From the NCBI RefSeq assembly GCF_006149005.1, contig NZ_VBSL01000004.1, positions 186,001 to 250,000 of the forward strand: a stretch of 64,000 bases of DNA, read 5' to 3'. Within the stretch, counting starts at the first letter, position 1. Each line of letters begins with the position of its first letter. Under the pieces are notes generated by a model. That model searched no databases, had not been told where the DNA came from, and was given only the letters and a program-made list of their open reading frames with translations. A program made the position numbers and the translations under genes. Source of the DNA: Larkinella sp. C7 (GTDB taxonomy: Bacteria; Bacteroidota; Bacteroidia; Cytophagales; Spirosomataceae). Below, piece by piece: positions 35,196 to 44,084 of this stretch.

Positions 35196-36203
35196 ATGAA
35201 TCCTGCAAAACTGACTATACCGGACAAGCCTACGATGCGGGCTGGCGTCTACACGGCCTATGGTCCTCCCGAAATCGTTCAAATCAAAGAAGTTGCCAGA
35301 CCCGTTCCGAAGGCCAATGAAATTCTGATCAAAGTTCATGCGACCACTGTCAACCGCACCGATTGCGGGTTTCGGAGCGCAGAATATTTCATTGTTCGGT
35401 TCTTCAGCGGGTTGTTCCGACCCAAAAACCCCATTTTAGGAAACGAATTTGCCGGGGAAGTTACCGAAGTTGGCAAAACCGTCACGGCATTTAAACCGGG
35501 CGACCGGGTTTTCGGGTATAACGACAGCCAGTTTGGCGCCCATGCCGAATACATGGTGATGGCCGAGAATGACGCTGTTGCGCCCATGCCGCCAGCGATG
35601 ACCTACGAAGAGGCTGCCCCGATCACCGAAGGCGGGCATTACGCGCTCTGCGATATTCGGGCGGCAAAAATCCGGAAGGGACAAGCCGTTCTGATCAATG
35701 GCGCAACCGGTGCCATCGGATCGGCCGCGGTCCAACTGGTCAAAGTGCTGGGGGCATCCGTTACGGCGGTTTGCGATACGAAAAACGTTGCGCTCGTGAA
35801 ATCCCTGGGGGCCGATGTGGTCATCGATTACACGAAAGAGGACTTTACAAAAATCAGCCAAACGTTTGATGTGGTGTTTGATGCGGTCGGCAAAAGTTCG
35901 TTTGGAAAGTGCAAACCGCTGCTCAAAACAGGTGGTATTTACCTGTCGACTGAATTGGGATATATGTCCCAAAATCCTTTCCTTGCCCTGATAACTCCTT
36001 TTGTGGGTAGCAAAAAAGTGTTGTTTCCCATTCCAACCATCAGCCAGGCCGATGTGCTCTATTTGAAAAAACGGGTCGAAACGGGTCAATACAAACCGCT
36101 GATCGACCGACATTATCCGTTGGAGCAGATCGTGGATGCGTATCGGTATGTAGAAACCGGCCAAAAAGTTGGCAATGTGGTGATTACGGTAGGTAATCGT
36201 TAA
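35196..36203 (+). CDS. MDR-family zinc-less NAD(P)-dependent oxidoreductase
   Basis: A 335-residue medium-chain dehydrogenase/reductase of the quinone-oxidoreductase type. The N-terminal GroES-like domain (RTDCGFRSAEY, GNEFAGEVTEVGK, FKPGDRVFGYND) is followed by a Rossmann domain with GATGAIGSAAVQL (about 164-176). Structural-zinc Cys residues are absent, which points to quinone or enone reductases rather than alcohol dehydrogenases. An internal ATG at 35235 (MRAGVYTAYG) is a second possible start. It is followed 2 bp after the stop by hairpin H2. Confidence 0.9.
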   Translation: MNPAKLTIPDKPTMRAGVYTAYGPPEIVQIKEVARPVPKANEILIKVHATTVNRTDCGFRSAEYFIVRFFSGLFRPKNPILGNEFAGEVTEVGKTVTAFKPGDRVFGYNDSQFGAHAEYMVMAENDAVAPMPPAMTYEEAAPITEGGHYALCDIRAAKIRKGQAVLINGATGAIGSAAVQLVKVLGASVTAVCDTKNVALVKSLGADVVIDYTKEDFTKISQTFDVVFDAVGKSSFGKCKPLLKTGGIYLSTELGYMSQNPFLALITPFVGSKKVLFPIPTISQADVLYLKKRVETGQYKPLIDRHYPLEQIVDAYRYVETGQKVGNVVITVGNR

Positions 36204-36205
36204 TC

Positions 36206-36290
36206 ATAAATGTAAAATGTTGAATTCTAAATGTTAATGTGGTCAACATCAGTGTACTTTTGCATTTAGAATTCAACATTTTACATTTAT
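36206..36290. repeat. Heptamer-periodic hairpin H2
   Basis: Arms 36206-36233 and 36263-36290 are perfectly complementary (28 bp) across a 29-nt loop. The units are AAATG-like with 7-nt steps. It lies between convergent genes, starting 2 bp past the oxidoreductase stop. Confidence 0.92.
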
Positions 36291-36326
36291 AATTTCCATC
36301 ACCCGTCTTCAACAAAAGCCGATCAA

Positions 36327-38303
36327 TCAATGCATCAACTGCTCCCGCTTCTCCCGGTTGGATGAGGCTGAACGATTGAAAACCAGTTCCGTTTTTACCT
36401 CCGGTTTTGCACTGTCGAGCATCCGGGCCAGGGTAGACTCCACCGTGGGCCGGTCATCGTCGAAATCGCCGTGATGAAGCGAGGTCGACCGCTTCTTCGG
36501 ATCTTTGGACTCGTTGTTGGGAGACTGAACCCAGTCGACATTTTTGGCTTTAAACAGATCGGATAGATGCTGATCAAAGTATTTTTTATCAGTTTTGTCC
36601 AACACTTTTGTGATGAATTTTGCCATGCCGAGGATGGGTTCTCCTTCGCGGAAAAACGGAATTCGACCTTTGGTTTCGAACGCATTCGAGACCAGATACA
36701 GCAGTGATTTGTTGTAAATCCGGGCGCAGTGGTCGTCCTGTTCGGCCTGGTCGGTCAGGGTGTAGAGCGCAAAGCGGTTAATTTTTTTTGCTTTTATAGC
36801 GGGTACGTAGGCTTCCTTGAACAGTTTGACCGTACAGGCCGGTGCCCAGAGGGTGCAGGATTCGATCTTCAAACCAAATTCGTTCGTGAGTGCCTGGATA
36901 AACGGGGCGTGAAAAATACTACCGGCACTGTGTCCGACAATATGAATTTCCAGATCCGTCTGTTTCGCCAGTTTGGCAATCTCCTGCAAGGCAATTCGGG
37001 CCCCGCCGGTTGCCTTCGTCGTGGCCAGAAAGGCGTTTTCCTTCATTTCATCCCACTGCATTTTTCCCATCAGCATCCGCGCCACCGGTTCCAGCGCGTC
37101 GTCGAGCCGGTCCAGCATGAAATCCTTGCTGGCGTCCAGAATGCCTTCGGGTCGACGGCGTTTGAGGGCATCCTGCAAAATATTGGTGGTTGTTGTCCAG
37201 AAATCGGTATGCCAGATGAACGAAACCGGATACACTTCGGCATCCATTAGCGAGGCCCGGTAATCAGCCAGACGCTGCACGGCGGATTCTTCCCCGACCA
37301 AACCCCCGTGTGCGTATAGAAGCAGCCGTTTCTTTTTCCAGTTCTGGGTTACGCGAAGAAAATCGTCCTGAAAAATCGTTCGCACTTCGTCGGCGGAGGT
37401 TCCGAAGCTGCCGCCTTCGTTCAACTTGCCATCGTTGCCAATGCTGATGATGTGCGGACGCAGGTCGGCAAAGGCGTAGGCGTTCGATTTGCCGGAGGAG
37501 GCCGAATTGCTGATGGCGATGGATTGGGGTTTATACAACATTACGGGTGCTCCCAAACGCGCTACCCAGACATCGGTGCCGTGGGTGAGCCAGTCGTCGT
37601 AGGAAATCTGGGCAAAACCGCCTTTCCCCCAATCCGGTCCCCACGAATTCTGAATCCAGAAACCGTTCTGGTCATACGCGACGATCGCAAAGGCATGACC
37701 ACCCAGGGTTTTTCCCGGAAAGGAAATCAAGCCGTCCGCACCAACCTTCTCCCAGCCCTCGTGAACGGTGGCCGTCGCATACAGAATGCCGACTTCGGCC
37801 ATTGCCGTGTGCATCGACACCAGATCCTTGTGATTCACCCGGTAATAGGCTCCCAATGGGCGGTTCAGGGCATCGGAGGTTCGCTGTTCTGTCAATCGCT
37901 CGTTTTGGGCCGCGGCCTGATAGGGCCAGTGTTCGTCGGCGCAAATCCCGTGTTTGTGCCAGCCTTTCATGGCACCCCGCGCACTCGATCCGCTGTATTC
38001 TTCGCCGGGCCACTCATCGTAGCGCCGGGCCATTTCGTAGAGCATCCGCGCACTGACCGGATTGGGATCGGCAACGACCTTCCGACGGCGCAGCAGATAA
38101 TTGGCAACCGTAGCCAACCCGAACCCCGTGCAGGCGCCTTCCTGACCCTGGTCGAGAATGGGAACCTCCCAGGCCTGGTAGTCGTTGAGCGTGATCTTGA
38201 TCGGCACTTCATACAGATTGGGAACGTAGATTTTATCGCGAAAATCCAGGGTGTCGGGCCGCGCGTTATACGTGCGTTCGACGGCGTTGGTTGGGGCAGA
38301 CAT
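36327..38303 (-). CDS. Papain-like (C1) peptidase fused to an alpha/beta hydrolase
   Basis: A 658-residue two-enzyme fusion. Residues 40-245 are a C1 peptidase: oxyanion Gln52 and Cys58 in DQGQEGACTGFG, His203 in GGHAFAIVAY and Asn219 in IQNSWGPDWG. After a linker, residues about 325-570 form an alpha/beta hydrolase: oxyanion AHGGLVG (331-337) and nucleophile Ser459 in GHSAG, as in lipases. There is no signal peptide, so it is probably cytoplasmic or secreted by another route. It lies 38 bp downstream of the VWA gene on the same strand. The combined architecture is not one I know by name. Confidence 0.88.
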   Translation of the reverse strand: MSAPTNAVERTYNARPDTLDFRDKIYVPNLYEVPIKITLNDYQAWEVPILDQGQEGACTGFGLATVANYLLRRRKVVADPNPVSARMLYEMARRYDEWPGEEYSGSSARGAMKGWHKHGICADEHWPYQAAAQNERLTEQRTSDALNRPLGAYYRVNHKDLVSMHTAMAEVGILYATATVHEGWEKVGADGLISFPGKTLGGHAFAIVAYDQNGFWIQNSWGPDWGKGGFAQISYDDWLTHGTDVWVARLGAPVMLYKPQSIAISNSASSGKSNAYAFADLRPHIISIGNDGKLNEGGSFGTSADEVRTIFQDDFLRVTQNWKKKRLLLYAHGGLVGEESAVQRLADYRASLMDAEVYPVSFIWHTDFWTTTTNILQDALKRRRPEGILDASKDFMLDRLDDALEPVARMLMGKMQWDEMKENAFLATTKATGGARIALQEIAKLAKQTDLEIHIVGHSAGSIFHAPFIQALTNEFGLKIESCTLWAPACTVKLFKEAYVPAIKAKKINRFALYTLTDQAEQDDHCARIYNKSLLYLVSNAFETKGRIPFFREGEPILGMAKFITKVLDKTDKKYFDQHLSDLFKAKNVDWVQSPNNESKDPKKRSTSLHHGDFDDDRPTVESTLARMLDSAKPEVKTELVFNRSASSNREKREQLMH

Positions 38304-38306
38304 GAG

Positions 38307-38327
38307 GAGTTAAGAGTTAGGAGTTAA
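38307..38327 (+). repeat. Single-armed heptamer tract (three GAGTTAA/G units)
   Basis: Three tandem 7-nt units of the form GAGTTAR between the VWA and peptidase genes. No inverted partner is nearby, unlike the hairpins H1-H7. Confidence 0.8.
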
Positions 38328-38341
38328 GCATTAATGGAGAT

Positions 38342-40981
38342 TCAGGGGGCTTTTCGGGCCTGGGCTTCGAGAATCAATTGTAACTGAGCTTTTGATTCAG
38401 TAACATGCTCATAACTACCTTGCCCTAAGGTGGCTAACCTTTTCAGACTGGCCGAATTAACTACGTTTCGACTGAAGGTTAACACTGTAAGATTGATGTC
38501 TTTACGGGCTGATTGTCCGACTAAGTCATACACCGATTCGCTGATCGGGAATTCGCCATCAGTGGCCAGGATAATCCGGTTATTTCCCCAGGGAATGAAG
38601 TGCTTTTCGGCCAGTTTGTATGCGGTTTTGATGCCGTCGTTGCCGTCGGTTTCGCCAGTCGACCGGAGCTGGTCGATGGCCGTGGCGATCTCGGCGGTTT
38701 TTGACCCGGAGGTGGGTTGCAACACCACTTTGGCTTTTCCCGAATACACCACAATCGAAACCTGGTCTTCGGGCCGCAGCAACGGCAGCAGTGATTTGAT
38801 GGATTTTTTCAGCAACGGCATCTTATACGGCGACTCCATCGAGGCCGAAACATCCAGCAGCAGCACCATGTTGTTGGTCGCAAAACCGTCGAGCGTGGGA
38901 GCCGCTTCGGAGGGTGCAGGTGTCGGGAGAGAAACCGGTGCCGGACGGGTCGGAACGGGTGCGGCTGGTTCGACTTTTTCAGCAACCGGCTCAACACGTC
39001 TGGCAGTCACCGGTCGCCGGAACGCAAACAGGTTGGGTTCCATGATCGTTTTCAGAACGCCGGTTCTGGCCAGTTCGCTGAACTTGTTATACTGATAAAC
39101 CAGTTCGTTGTTGTAGAAATAATAGAACGACTCGTAGGGATGCGAACCCGTCGGTGAGGCCGGTTTGACCATTCGGGCTTTTTCGGCAAACCGCCCGGTA
39201 TTTTCGGCCACGTCCTCGTAGGGCGAATAGGGGCAAAGGCCGTTGCTGCGACCGTAGCGGGTCAATCCTTTCAGGTTTTTGTATTCATCCGTGATCAGCG
39301 CCCGGCGGTTTTCCTCCAGCTTTTCCGTTGCGGGAGGCTGAGTGGTTTCGTTCCCGTAGAACGACCGAAGGCCGAACAAAACTGTCTTGTTGTCGTCGAT
39401 GGCTTTGAGCAGCGCGTTGCCGGCGAGGTGCCACGAACTGGCCGGATTCGCCGGTTTGTAGCTCTCGTGAATCCGCCGGACGTCATGATACAACTGCTCT
39501 TTTTTTTGATCGAACAGGTCGAACAAAACGGCGTAGCGGTCCAGAATGGCGTCGGAAAGTTTCAGGCCGTCCTGTTCATACTGTTTTTCCTGCGTGTAGC
39601 CAATCAGTTCGATGCTAAGCCCATCCATTTCCTTCAGCATGTTCATCAGCACCTCCGTCTGTGCATTAATCGCGGTTCGGTACTCCGCCGGGATGGGTTT
39701 GCTGCCATTGAGGAGAAGCTGGTAATCGGCCAGCGGCATTTTGTATTCCGTATGCGAATACGTCAACTGACCCCGTCGCCGGTTGGGATCGGGATAACGG
39801 TGGTATTCGGCCGACGACTGGTAGTTGCGCACCTGAACCTGGAGGTGATTCATCTGTCGGAGCGACTCGTTAATGAAGTCGATGTAGGCGTTCAGGGCAT
39901 GGAAAGTAGCGTCGGAAGCCGGAGCAGTCGACGGTTTGGTTTTGAAAGGAACCAGCGGAAGATCCCGGAAGGGTTCGGTCCGGGCGGTTTTCTGTGCTGC
40001 CGTTCCCGAAGATTCCAGGACAAAAACCGGGCAGAATTTGGGGTAATCCAGCAGGTGTTTGGCCGAAATACTGTACTTCACAAACGCCTGGTAATTCGAC
40101 AGCAGATCGTTGTTGTAGTGATTGATCAGGCTAAGATACACGCGGTTACCGTGTTGCGACGACTTTTTGGCCTCAAAGGTATAGGTATTGATGGCGTCCT
40201 GTTTCAGGCCGAGAATGGATTGCAGCGCACTTTTGAACGAACCGATCATGCTGGAAGCCGGGTAGGCGATGGCCGACTCGCTTTTGCCAAAACCGGCCAG
40301 CAGGTCGGCGTCGTGCAGCATGCTATCGCGGAGGCTATCCACCGGCCAGCCCGAAGGAGCTTCTTCGTTGAGGGAAAACGGCCAGGACGCCAGCGTTTGT
40401 TTTTCGCGGATCAATATCTGAACCATTTCCCGTTCCAGTTTCAGATACGGATCGGTGGCGTCGTAGGGTTGATAAACGCGGTAAATCCGTTGAATCTGGC
40501 GGTAAAAAGCGTCCCTTTTGCGGCTGATCTGCCCGGCCTGTTTCTGAAGGTCGGCCAGTAACGCATCCGATTTTTTTAAGCCGTCGCGCTGGTAATCGTT
40601 CAGCCGGACGTAGGTTTCCAGCGCTTTGCCCGACTGGTCGAACGCTTCGAGCAATTGCCAGAGGGCTTCCGCTTCCCCGTTGAGTTGCTGGCTTTCTTCC
40701 GCACGGAGGCCATTGTTGGTCGTTTCGAGGGCTTTCCGGTAGTAGTATTCTTCCAGCGGTCCCGACGACGGCAGCCGGATCAGCGTGCCCGACCGGGTGC
40801 GAAACTGCTTCGTGGCGGCATAATACGATTGCAGCACCTGCATCCGGTCAAAGACGACATCGACCGACTGGTTCAGGAAGGCAACGTACTGATTGAGTGC
40901 CTGTTGGGGCGGCTTTTCTTCAGGATTGTACGAACTATACGCGCCGAGGGCCAGGAGGGCCAGAAAAAGAGACGTGTTCAT
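38342..40981 (-). CDS. VWA-domain protein with duplicated helical N-terminus
   Basis: An 879-residue exported protein. A short hydrophobic signal (residues 1-16) is followed by two copies of a helical module: about 28-310 and 360-650. They share ALNxYxxFxNxS, a QExDGLKxSDAxL segment, R-I-Y/H-xxYxP and YNNxLxxxYxxF. A Pro/Ala/Glu-rich linker (about 675-715) leads to a C-terminal VWA domain (about 718-870) with MIDAS motif DVSASMES, a Thr in STGETDG and an ATDGEF segment. The upstream module copies suggest a scaffold or substrate-presenting role for the downstream peptidase/hydrolase, which is inferred from the operon only. Confidence 0.85.
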   Translation of the reverse strand: MNTSLFLALLALGAYSSYNPEEKPPQQALNQYVAFLNQSVDVVFDRMQVLQSYYAATKQFRTRSGTLIRLPSSGPLEEYYYRKALETTNNGLRAEESQQLNGEAEALWQLLEAFDQSGKALETYVRLNDYQRDGLKKSDALLADLQKQAGQISRKRDAFYRQIQRIYRVYQPYDATDPYLKLEREMVQILIREKQTLASWPFSLNEEAPSGWPVDSLRDSMLHDADLLAGFGKSESAIAYPASSMIGSFKSALQSILGLKQDAINTYTFEAKKSSQHGNRVYLSLINHYNNDLLSNYQAFVKYSISAKHLLDYPKFCPVFVLESSGTAAQKTARTEPFRDLPLVPFKTKPSTAPASDATFHALNAYIDFINESLRQMNHLQVQVRNYQSSAEYHRYPDPNRRRGQLTYSHTEYKMPLADYQLLLNGSKPIPAEYRTAINAQTEVLMNMLKEMDGLSIELIGYTQEKQYEQDGLKLSDAILDRYAVLFDLFDQKKEQLYHDVRRIHESYKPANPASSWHLAGNALLKAIDDNKTVLFGLRSFYGNETTQPPATEKLEENRRALITDEYKNLKGLTRYGRSNGLCPYSPYEDVAENTGRFAEKARMVKPASPTGSHPYESFYYFYNNELVYQYNKFSELARTGVLKTIMEPNLFAFRRPVTARRVEPVAEKVEPAAPVPTRPAPVSLPTPAPSEAAPTLDGFATNNMVLLLDVSASMESPYKMPLLKKSIKSLLPLLRPEDQVSIVVYSGKAKVVLQPTSGSKTAEIATAIDQLRSTGETDGNDGIKTAYKLAEKHFIPWGNNRIILATDGEFPISESVYDLVGQSARKDINLTVLTFSRNVVNSASLKRLATLGQGSYEHVTESKAQLQLILEAQARKAP

Positions 40982-41115
40982 GGTGGGGTGGGATGATAGC
41001 AGCTAGCAAAGTCTGTTGAAGCGTCCTGATGGTGACGCTAATCAATTGGTCTGCAAGTTCTAACCTTTGATCGATGTTCCGATTACCGTTTACGAAAAAC
41101 CCCGAACAACTCTTT

Positions 41116-42072
41116 CTATTTGAACGCAGCCCGGCGCAAGCGGTCGTTGATGGCCCGGCCCAGCCCGGTTTCGGGGAGCAGTTCGGCTATAATAACATCG
41201 ACGTTCGACTGATCGAGCGCGCGCAGGGCTGCGAACAGGTTTTTGGCGGCTTCGGAAACGTCACCCGTAACCGACAGAATCTGCTGGTTCTCCAACGGAA
41301 TCAGCCGCGTCATGGCATCAAAGGCCAGCACCCCGATGCGCTCGGGTTTGTGGGTCGCCAGCGCCTGCTCCGGGGTTTTGAGTAAAAGCGGTTTGCGGGG
41401 CGCGTAATGGCTGCTCAACATCCCCGGCGCCTTCGGGTTGGAAGTCGAATGGCTGCGGACCGATACCTTCCCGACAATGGCTTCCAGTTTTTCCAGCGTC
41501 ATGCCGCCCAGCCGGTACACAATCGGACCACCTTCGACAAACCCGATGATGGTCGATTCGATGCCCACCGTGGAGGAGCCACCATCCAGCACATACGGAA
41601 TCTGGTCGCCCAACTGATCGGCCACGTGCCGGGCGGTGGTTGGGCTGATGTAGCCGAAGGGATTGGCACTCGGAGCCGCCAGCGGAAAATCGAGCAGAGA
41701 CAGCAATTTGAGGGCCATCGGGTGGTTGGGAATCCGGATCGCGACGTTTTCCAGACCCGAGGTGACGAGATCCGGAATGATCGGTTTTTTGGGCAATAAA
41801 ATCGTCAGCGGGCCGGGCCAGAACCGCTCTGCAAGCCGACGCGCCGGTTCCGGAATCCGTGCCACGAACGACTCGACCTTGTCGATCGAATCGGTATGAA
41901 CGATGAGCGGATCAAACGAAGGGCGGTTTTTGACCTTGAAGATGTCCAGAACGGCATCCGGATTCAGGGCGTTGCCCGCCAGTCCATATACGGTTTCGGT
42001 GGGCAATCCAATCACTTTCCCCGCTTCCAGGAAGTCTTTTGCCTGCTGAACGTCAGTTCCAATTTGTGCCAT
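41116..42072 (-). CDS. sua5: L-threonylcarbamoyladenylate synthase, Sua5 type
   Basis: A 318-residue enzyme that makes threonylcarbamoyl-AMP for tRNA t6A37 modification. The YrdC domain covers about 1-205, with the substrate-binding KxR...STS-type signatures GLPTETVYGLAGNA and KVKNRPSFDPLIVHT and the SANPFGYISPTTARHV segment. A C-terminal Sua5 domain follows (about 230-318). I place the start at ATG 42072 (MAQIGTDVQQA); the longer frame from 42132 adds a basic, non-family leader that overlaps a hairpin. Confidence 0.93.
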   Translation of the reverse strand: MAQIGTDVQQAKDFLEAGKVIGLPTETVYGLAGNALNPDAVLDIFKVKNRPSFDPLIVHTDSIDKVESFVARIPEPARRLAERFWPGPLTILLPKKPIIPDLVTSGLENVAIRIPNHPMALKLLSLLDFPLAAPSANPFGYISPTTARHVADQLGDQIPYVLDGGSSTVGIESTIIGFVEGGPIVYRLGGMTLEKLEAIVGKVSVRSHSTSNPKAPGMLSSHYAPRKPLLLKTPEQALATHKPERIGVLAFDAMTRLIPLENQQILSVTGDVSEAAKNLFAALRALDQSNVDVIIAELLPETGLGRAINDRLRRAAFK

Positions 42073-42087
42073 GCCGCAAAGGTACAA

Positions 42088-42134
42088 TTTTGGATGGGAA
42101 CGCATCCGCGACCCGGCGGTGTCCCCATCCAAAA
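42088..42134 (+). repeat. TTTTGGATGGG hairpin in a divergent promoter region
   Basis: TTTTGGATGGG (42088-42098) pairs with CCCATCCAAAA (42124-42134) over 11 bp. It lies between the divergent Sua5 and YCII genes. The 14-base start TTTTGGATGGGAAC recurs in the tract at 61516-61560. Confidence 0.6.
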
Positions 42135-42221
42135 AATAATTTTAATTTTCTGTCCGGTTTCCATTCATTCGTTCGTCTTAGCGTCAAAAATCAAATAATC
42201 ACCTCAAACCGAAGTACACCA

Positions 42222-42575
42222 ATGGAAAAATTCATGCTGATCTTCCACGGACAACAAATGGATGAAACCGCCTTTCAGGACCTGTCACCCGAAGACTTTC
42301 AGGCCGAAATCGAGAAATGGAACACCTGGATTGGCGGAATTGCCGCTCAGGGAAAGATGATCGGAACCGAAGCGTTGTTGCCCGCCGGGAAAGTGCTGAC
42401 CGACGGCGGCAAAGTGGTCACCGATGGCCCGTTTACGGAGGGCAAAGAAATCGTCGGCGGCTACATGCTCTTAACCGCCGACACCTTCGACGAAGCCATC
42501 GAACTGGCGCAGGGCTGCCCTATGTTTGAAACCGGCGGAAAAGTAGAAGTGCGGCAGATTCAGAAATTTGAGTAA
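42222..42575 (+). CDS. YCII-domain protein
   Basis: A 117-residue YciI/DGPF-type protein: MEKFMLIFHGQ at the N-terminus, the DGPFTEGKEIVGGY signature near 77-90 and a ferredoxin-like fold. The ATG at 42222 is chosen over an upstream frame from 42039, which runs through the hairpin. YCII proteins are commonly encoded next to DUF6596 sigma factors, as here, and are thought to work with them. Hairpin H3 lies between the two genes. Confidence 0.9.
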   Translation: MEKFMLIFHGQQMDETAFQDLSPEDFQAEIEKWNTWIGGIAAQGKMIGTEALLPAGKVLTDGGKVVTDGPFTEGKEIVGGYMLLTADTFDEAIELAQGCPMFETGGKVEVRQIQKFE

Positions 42576-42589
42576 TTGAATGATGAATG

Positions 42590-42684
42590 AATCATAAATG
42601 TAAAATGATAAATGTCGAATGCAAAAGTGAGTTGGGCACCGACCAACTTTTACATTTAGCATTCATCATTTTACATTTATGATT
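42590..42684. repeat. Heptamer-periodic hairpin H3
   Basis: Arms 42590-42635 and 42643-42684 pair over about 40 bp with a handful of differences, all transitions, and a 7-nt loop. It lies between two same-strand genes, starting 14 bp after the YCII stop, and overlaps the first ATG (42679) of the sigma-factor frame. Confidence 0.88.
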
Positions 42685-42702
42685 AGAAATTATTCTCAAT
42701 CC

Positions 42703-43941
42703 ATGTCTGAACCCAACACCCTCGTCGCGCACCTTTTCCGGCATGAAGCAGGCCGGATGGTTTCGGTATTGGCGGCCATGCTGGGGTTCGACCGGATTGA
42801 GCTGGCGGAGGATATTGTGCAGGATGCAATGGTGCAGGCCCTGCGAAGCTGGCCGTTTCAGGGCATTCCCGAAAACCCCTCGGCCTGGCTCTACCGGGTG
42901 GCTAAAAACAAGGCGCTGGACGTAGTTCGTCGCGAGAAATTGTTCCGGCAAATCAGCGGAGACTGGGCCAGTGAACGGCAGGAAGAAGACATGATGGAGC
43001 AGTTTTTTTTCGAAGACGAGATCAACGACAGCCAGTTGCGGATGCTGTTTGCCTGCTGTCACCCGTCGCTGCCATTCGAGTCGCAGGTGGCGATGTGTCT
43101 GAAAATTCTTTGCGGATTGAGCATCCGCGAAATTGCCAACGCTTTTCTGACCAGCGAAGAAACCATCACCAAGCGGATTTACCGGGCCAAAGAGAAGATT
43201 CGGGCCAAAGAAATCCGGCTGGAAGTGCCGACCGGGCTGCAGTTGCCCATCCGCGTGAATGCGGTTTTGAAAAGTATTTATTTGTTGTTTAATGAAGGCT
43301 ACACCTCGTCGCACCCCGACACGCTCATCCGGCAGGATTTGTGCGAGGAAGCCATGCGCCTGACGCTGCTCCTCACCCAAACACCCCGGACCACCACCCC
43401 TTCGGCCCATGCACTGCTGGCATTGATGTGTTTTCAAGTGGCCCGCTTCGAAGCCCGGACGGATGCAACGGGCGCCATCGTTCTCTTGAAAGACCAGGAC
43501 CGGACGCAATGGAACCAGGCGCTGATTGCGCAGGGAAAACGCCAACTGGCGGCTTCGGCGGGAGGCAGCGAACTCTCTGAATACCACCTCGAAGCCGCCA
43601 TTGCCCTGCAACATTGTCTGGCACCCACCTACGAGAAAACGAACTGGCAGGTCATCCTTAGCTACTACGATTTGCTGCTCAACCGGAAACCCGGCCCCAT
43701 TGTTGCGTTGAACCGGGCAGTCGCGCTCGCCGAAGTAGACGGCCCCATGGAGGCCCTGCTGGCGGTTTTACAAATCAAGGAACTGGAGACGAATCAGTAT
43801 TATCATGCGATTCTGGGTGACCTGTATGCCCAACTCCACCAGACCGACCGCGCCCGCCAGCATTACCACCGTGCCCTGCACCTCACCTCGTCCGGAGCCG
43901 AAAAGCAGTTGCTCCGCAAAAAAATCGATCCGTTGCTGTAG
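42703..43941 (+). CDS. ECF-type RNA polymerase sigma factor, DUF6596
   Basis: A 412-residue sigma factor. I place the start at ATG 42703 (MSEPNTLVAHLFRHEAGRM), because the ATG at 42679 lies inside hairpin H3. Region 2 (DIVQDAMVQALRSWPFQGIPENPSAWLYRVAKNKALDVVRR) and region 4 (LSIREIANAFLTSEETITKRIYRAKEKI) are followed by a long C-terminal DUF6596 domain with TPR-like helices (ALNRAVALAEVDGP, YHAILGDLYAQLHQTDRA). It is paired with the upstream YCII gene. Targets are unknown; DUF6596 factors have no standard anti-sigma partner. Confidence 0.93.
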   Translation: MSEPNTLVAHLFRHEAGRMVSVLAAMLGFDRIELAEDIVQDAMVQALRSWPFQGIPENPSAWLYRVAKNKALDVVRREKLFRQISGDWASERQEEDMMEQFFFEDEINDSQLRMLFACCHPSLPFESQVAMCLKILCGLSIREIANAFLTSEETITKRIYRAKEKIRAKEIRLEVPTGLQLPIRVNAVLKSIYLLFNEGYTSSHPDTLIRQDLCEEAMRLTLLLTQTPRTTTPSAHALLALMCFQVARFEARTDATGAIVLLKDQDRTQWNQALIAQGKRQLAASAGGSELSEYHLEAAIALQHCLAPTYEKTNWQVILSYYDLLLNRKPGPIVALNRAVALAEVDGPMEALLAVLQIKELETNQYYHAILGDLYAQLHQTDRARQHYHRALHLTSSGAEKQLLRKKIDPLL

Positions 43942-44084
43942 TCTCCCAAACGGTTTTAGGAGTAATGATGGAAGTGGATAGTTGCTTTTCTGTTAAAAAA
44001 ATGGATATTTATCCCATTCGGTATTACTTTTAGCAGCGTATTCACGTAATCACTTCAGTGACCTACTCACTAAACCAAAATTCA

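Noticed and set aside
34853-35227. Short frames in the gap before the MDR oxidoreductase
   Set aside because: No motif, signal or consistent codon use on either strand.
42679-42702. Earlier start for the ECF sigma factor
   Set aside because: The ATG lies in the arm of hairpin H3 and the extra residues are not family-like.
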